The translations under genes and the position numbers were made by a program. From Spisula solida (lineage: Eukaryota; Mollusca; Bivalvia; Venerida; Mactridae): a stretch of DNA of 64,000 bases. The notes beneath the pieces are model-generated. The model did not search any database. It was not told the origin of the DNA and worked only from the letters and a program-made list of their open reading frames with translations. The stretch is from contig OX365948.1 of the NCBI GenBank assembly GCA_947247005.1, positions 42,040,601 to 42,104,600 on the forward strand. The letters run 5' to 3'. Below are positions 59,917 through 64,000 of this stretch, piece after piece (the stretch's first letter is position 1; every line of letters starts with the position of its first letter).

Positions 59917-62900
59917 ATGAATAAACATGATGCGAAAGAAACAATGGATGGAAGATATTGGACCAGGTACTATTACACAAAGTTATTCCAATTTAAATCA
60001 ATATTGCTCTATTTTGACATCATTAAGAGCTATTTTGTGTTGTTTTGAACTGGTCAACTGATGGCAGTTTTGCATCTCCATGAGTTATCTACTCTTTAAC
60101 CTGACAACTGAATGGTCCAGCTTGATGAACCGAAATATTCCCTGTCAGTGATTCCCGATCACATGGTATGGTGATCAGCGATATGCGAAAACTGTCAAGA
60201 TTCTTAAATCGAGTGCATTCAGCTAGCAACTAGACCAGTGCTGCGAAGGCTGCGTTGAACGAAAAATTATGTGATGCACGCACACATTTCGTAATGTCCA
60301 TCATGTAATTTTTCCTTGAATGCAGGGCAGGCAAATCAGAGTCAGAAAATCCCAGAACGTCCCTCTAAAGATCCAGTTATCAAGTATAGTTTAATCGTGA
60401 TTTGATGATGTACAAATGTATTCATACATGGAATAAACTGAAAAATACAGCGGTATAGTTCGTTGTCTGCACATACAATAATGTAACAGCTCAAAGATTT
60501 TATATATGTTATTTGAGCGTAATTCTTGTCTGTAAACTCTGATTTTTGCAAGTGGGCTATTCTGGTACACCTCAAGTATCGGGCCATTCTGGTACATTTA
60601 ATATACTGGCCAGTGGGCCATTCTGGCCCGATGATCTCCAGGTTACCGGTGTGTTTGCCGAATTGCTTGAAAAAGTTCCACAGGCTATTTCATGAACCCA
60701 GTTCAGTGAAAAACATGCATGCACATTCTGCCCCAAAATCTATCAAGACAAATTTGATATGGGGAGATAATCAAGTCTGTCATTTAATGTCCACAATTTA
60801 ATTCATGACTCAATTAAACCAATTGTTAACCTGGAGGCGGAATATTTAAGGTTTAAACAATTTTAAAGCAGGTTTTTGAAGCAGCTCCAATGTAACATAA
60901 GAATTAACTCGTTAGAGCTAATGCTTACACTGCTTGAGAATTTTCATACTCATGAATTATACTGTGACATACATTTATGCAGTGACACGCTACTGTACCA
61001 GCAAGCAGTTTATTTAGACAGGTCTGATAGCAGAATTACAGAAGATTAAGGTGACCTCGAGGAAAGCTAAACAGACTTGTACATTCATGGCTTTAAACTG
61101 ACTTTGCTCACAAGCTGTGGTAGAGGCCCTAAGTAAGTAAGGACACCACAAACAGGCCTAGAAATGTGGAAGTATGAACGTATATTAGACCGCCTAGCTA
61201 TAATATATAAGTAACAACGCAAAAGAAGGTTGCACAAATAATAGTATCAATGTAACTACATCACACTGGTCGCAAAATATGATGTTAACAATACTATCTG
61301 TATAATCTGGCCCCGAACCCTGAAATATCTCGAGTAAAAATCTCAGTTTAAATTGAGATTTTGCTCAAATCAAAGTTTGAATTTGATATAAATCTGAAGT
61401 TTGAGCTTTTGAGATTTTATTGTAACAAACTGAGAATAATGATTCTTTTTTGTGCTGCTCATTTGAGTCCACCCTCTCATAGAATTTAACATGAAGACAC
61501 ATGACAATATTTGAGATGAGATTTAGCTCAGATTGAGATGCTTCAGGAGATCGGGCCTGGTTTTCATGGATTATTTTTCAGGACGGAGAAGAAACATTGG
61601 ATGATAGGTTTATTTTCTGGCTGTGCAACTTTATACGCATGTAGAACTGTGATGCCATTATGTGCTGTTCCAATGGCCAAAGAACTAGGGTGGGACAAAA
61701 CAGAGGCGGTATGTTTCCCATAAGTTATTAATCATACTTATAAATAACGCAAGGACCTACATTATTACTTATAAATAACACAAGGACCTACATACTTATA
61801 AATAACACAAGTTAGGTAACTCTATAATAGTATCCATGACTTTGATGGAGTTATTACCCTTCAATAAAGTTTATACACTTTAAATTTTAGGTTTTAGTAC
61901 AATTTCTCAATAAATGTCTGACTTATTGACTAAAAGTCAGACACTTCATTTTCAACAAACTCAATATACTTGATCACAGATGAGCAAGGATGCTATCGGG
62001 TACTAGAAAGTGGAGCACCCACAATTCATAGGCAGAACTTTTGCTGTGACTTATTTTAATCACTTAACGATTAAATATTGATTATAATGGTCATATCTAT
62101 TTAGTACAAATACTGGTTAATGTGTCAGGGATTCATTGTGGTCCAGTGGTAAGTGTAGTGGCAATCTGGGTTTGTTTGTGCATCGCGATAACCATGTCAA
62201 TTTTACTCGACATGTGGAGATGTCACAGGTTGCTTGTGGAACCTTTGGTAAGTTAGTACTGATTAGAAGTTAGAAAACAGTCAAGGAAAACTGGTAAGGT
62301 ATGTGTAAATCTGTTGCCGAGTGTAACTGAAAAAAACATAAGAATGCAACAGAGCTGGTATTCACAAACCATCTTAAGTGAAAACTTAAATATTTTGACT
62401 TAAGTCAAAAATTTGTACTGCTCATGTGTCCCTCAATTTGAATAAACATCCATGTTTTCTTATTGATTATAGCAGCTGTTTACATAATGCTTCATGTCGA
62501 TGTACATTATCAATCATCTTGATTTTCTTGCTAATAGCAGATACACTTTAGAAAATGTTAAGATTTTAAGAATTTTCTATGTTTTCTGCTAAGATGCTTT
62601 GTGAATACCACCCCTGGTCTTTGATTTAAAAGGATATTTTTATTGAATGATAGTTTATCCACAGTTTGTTCATCAAATGACTTATTTATTATTTAGTATA
62701 AAACTATACTATGTTCATTGACTGATTGCTACATGAAAATTTAACCAGTGATTTTTCTTGAAAAAAATTAAACAGCCTGTGCCTTTAAAATTGGGAAATT
62801 TAGCGCAATTTGGGAATTATTAAAAAAGATTGTTTTGGTTAAAATTGTTCATAAATTGCTATTTTCTACTGATAATACTCGAGTTATATGTGACAACGAT

Positions 62901-63477
62901 ACTTGCAAGTTTGAAAATCCATTGTTTTGACTTTAAAACAGCTATACTGTAGTTGCTTTGAAACCAGCGAGCACAAAAGGGGAAAAATATGCCTACTTTT
63001 TGGGAAAAAAATATGATTTTTTGGGAAAAATGGAGGTTATTTTGCTAGGGGAAGGGGCCTATATTCGGCCCCAAAAATAGCCAAAAAAATCACTGTTAAC
63101 ATGTGTTTGTTTCAGGGGTCTGTTTTGTTTGTTTCAGGGGTCTGTTTTCTCTGTGTTTCAGGGGTCTGTTTTCTCTGTGTTTCAGGGGTCTGTTTTCTCT
63201 GTGTTTCAGGGGTCTGTTTTCTCTGTGTTTCAGGGGTCTGTTTTCTCTGTGTTTCAGGGGTCTGTTTTGTCTGCGTTCTTCTGGGGTTATACGATGACCC
63301 AGTTTCTGGGTGGATACCTGAGTGATAGGATTGGTGGCGATGTGGTGCTACCTATAGCAGCGTGTTGTTGGTCACTGGTCACTTTTTGGACGCCCCAGTT
63401 AGTGTACCTTGCTGATGACAAAGTCTTGTCACTTAGAATAATTATACTGTCTCGTGTTCTACTTGGGGTTTTTCAAG
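59917..63477 (+). CDS. SLC17A9: SLC17A9/VNUT-like vesicular nucleotide transporter, 5' part (truncated by window end)
   Basis: Major-facilitator anion transporter of the SLC17 family; SLC17A9 loads ATP into secretory vesicles. Exons seen: 59917-59966, 61582-61708, 63258-63477, giving 397 nt and 132 codons. Later exons lie right of 64000. Seen: TM1 around MIGLFSGCATLYACRTVMPL with the conserved Arg, AKELGWDKTEA, SAFFWGYTMTQFLGGYLSDR with the MFS GGxxxDRxGG signature, and LSRVLLGVFQG. These match SLC17A9 closely. Start: 59917 is the first in-frame ATG; 59944 (context ACAATGG) is also in frame and may be the real one. Out-of-frame ATGs at 59927 and 59930 lie between them and run into exon 2. The acceptor of exon 3 is the last of seven tandem copies. 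Other SLC17 members are possible but fit less well. Confidence 0.88.
59967..61311. other. SLC17A9-like intron 1, proximal part
   Basis: No exon was seen. It includes a small tandem of 'gccattctggtaca' and 'gggctattctggtaca' near 60553-60630. Confidence 0.45.
61312..61559. mobile_element. CAGGCCCGATCTCC family, copy 2, next to SLC17A9 exon 2
   Basis: Opposite orientation to 49512-49767. It ends 'gagatgcttcaggagatcgg', then 'gcctg', only 22 bp before exon 2. The left end is eroded ('ctggccccgaaccctg'). Confidence 0.7.
61735..61812. repeat. Short tandem repeat, 'acttataaataacacaagga' x3
   Basis: Three imperfect copies of a unit of about 28-33 bp just inside SLC17A9-like intron 2. Confidence 0.7.
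61813..63102. other. SLC17A9-like intron 2
   Basis: No exon, RNA gene or defined transposon was recognised. The tail near 62990-63060 is rich in 'gggaaaaa'. Confidence 0.4.
63104..63257 (+). repeat. Tandem array of 3' splice sites before SLC17A9 exon 3
   Basis: The unit 'ggggtctgttttctctgtgt', plus 'ttca' (24 bp), is repeated. 'tttcag' acceptors end at 63115, 63137, 63161, 63185, 63209, 63233 and 63257. The last six are spaced exactly 24 bp apart and stay in the reading frame of exon 3. The first is 22 bp earlier and would shift frame. The repeated unit equals the first bases of exon 3 plus its own acceptor. Confidence 0.92.
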
Positions 63478-64000
63478 GTAAGATTTTCATTATTAAAATG
63501 TTTTATTTGTGTGTTTATAAATATAGAGGAAATTTAAAAGGATATTTCATGACTGTGAGCCTCTAAAGTCTAATTATGAAAGTACTGTTGTATGACTATG
63601 TTGTAGCCATCTTGAAGGACCAATGTAAAACTGGTTATGATCCTTCACATATCTGCATAAAAATATGTTTTCCTGGTAGACATAAAACCTTGTTTTTTTA
63701 ACCCCATCAACATTTTTTCTTGGAAAAAACATACACAAGACTATTTTTCAAAAGATGAAAATGTCCAAGTTTATTGATAATACTTTTTATTCAGCATGAA
63801 TTGGTAAGACTGAGCCATGCAGATGAAAACTATCAATATGTATCACACATGGGGTCAAAATAGCTGTTTGTAAAACCACCAAAATCTGTAAAAAGTATAC
63901 TTGTTCAAGTTGTATGCCATATTCTTATTGTGTCCACCGTCTTATAATAAACAATGTATGTAAAAAATTATTCAGATTTCTTTTCACAATTATTCTGTTT
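63478..64000. other. SLC17A9-like intron 3 (partial)
   Basis: Starts with GTAAGA. No further SLC17 exon was recognised before the window ends. Confidence 0.6.

Noticed and set aside
63101..63325. Repeat-rich secreted-looking protein with repeated GSVFSVFQ or CFLCVSGV units
   Set aside because: It is the tandem splice-acceptor array read through as an ORF. Only the bases from 63258 on match SLC17A9.

Overview
The window is nuclear DNA of an animal. Five intron-containing genes with GT/AG introns can be assembled by hand. They encode VPS28, an organic solute transporter alpha (SLC51A-like), a calcium- and integrin-binding protein (CIB1/CIB2 type), the ciliary microtubule inner protein CIMIP2C (formerly C2orf70/FAM166C), and a SLC17A9/VNUT-type vesicular nucleotide transporter. 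The DNA is AT-rich. Introns and intergenic gaps are packed with short non-autonomous transposons, tRNA-derived SINE copies, LINE debris and tandem repeats. Several repeats look like ones I associate with bivalve molluscs, for example the 'gggccataactccctt' satellite and the 'ggtcaaaggtcaaggt' repeat. A mollusc, probably a bivalve, is therefore my inference. Nothing in the window fixes the species. There is no prokaryotic signature.

Layout. Positions 1-9716, minus strand: VPS28, eight exons visible, with the last exon beyond the left edge. Positions 9717-22038: a gene-free stretch holding a dead LINE endonuclease/RT fragment, a cluster of TACGA/TCGTC motifs, a tRNA-headed SINE, an ACACATAC microsatellite and a two-level tandem repeat. 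Positions 22039-31265, plus strand: the OST-alpha-like transporter, eight exons, complete (350 aa). Positions 31266-36145: gap with an unrecognised 131-aa ORF and an 813-bp long-inverted-repeat element. Positions 36146-44549, plus strand: CIB, seven exons, complete (184 aa). Positions 44550-52105: gap with several MITEs. Positions 52106-59502, minus strand: CIMIP2C, four exons, complete (201 aa), with a perfect 185-bp palindrome in intron 3. Positions 59917-63477, plus strand: the first three exons of the SLC17A9-like gene, head to head with CIMIP2C; the rest lies beyond the right edge.

The genes do not form a functional cluster. They act in ESCRT-I sorting, steroid/organic solute transport, Ca2+/integrin signalling, the ciliary axoneme and vesicular ATP loading. 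The only visible regulatory link is the roughly 414-bp shared promoter interval between CIMIP2C and SLC17A9.

The most unusual structures are: an in-frame 24-bp tandem array of complete 3' splice sites in front of SLC17A9 exon 3, which could vary the protein by 8-residue steps; a perfect 92-bp-arm palindrome; and four insertions with CAGG..CCTG-type ends and exact 5-bp target duplications, one nested in a tandem array and one nested in another transposon. I did not find a convincing new multi-gene system.
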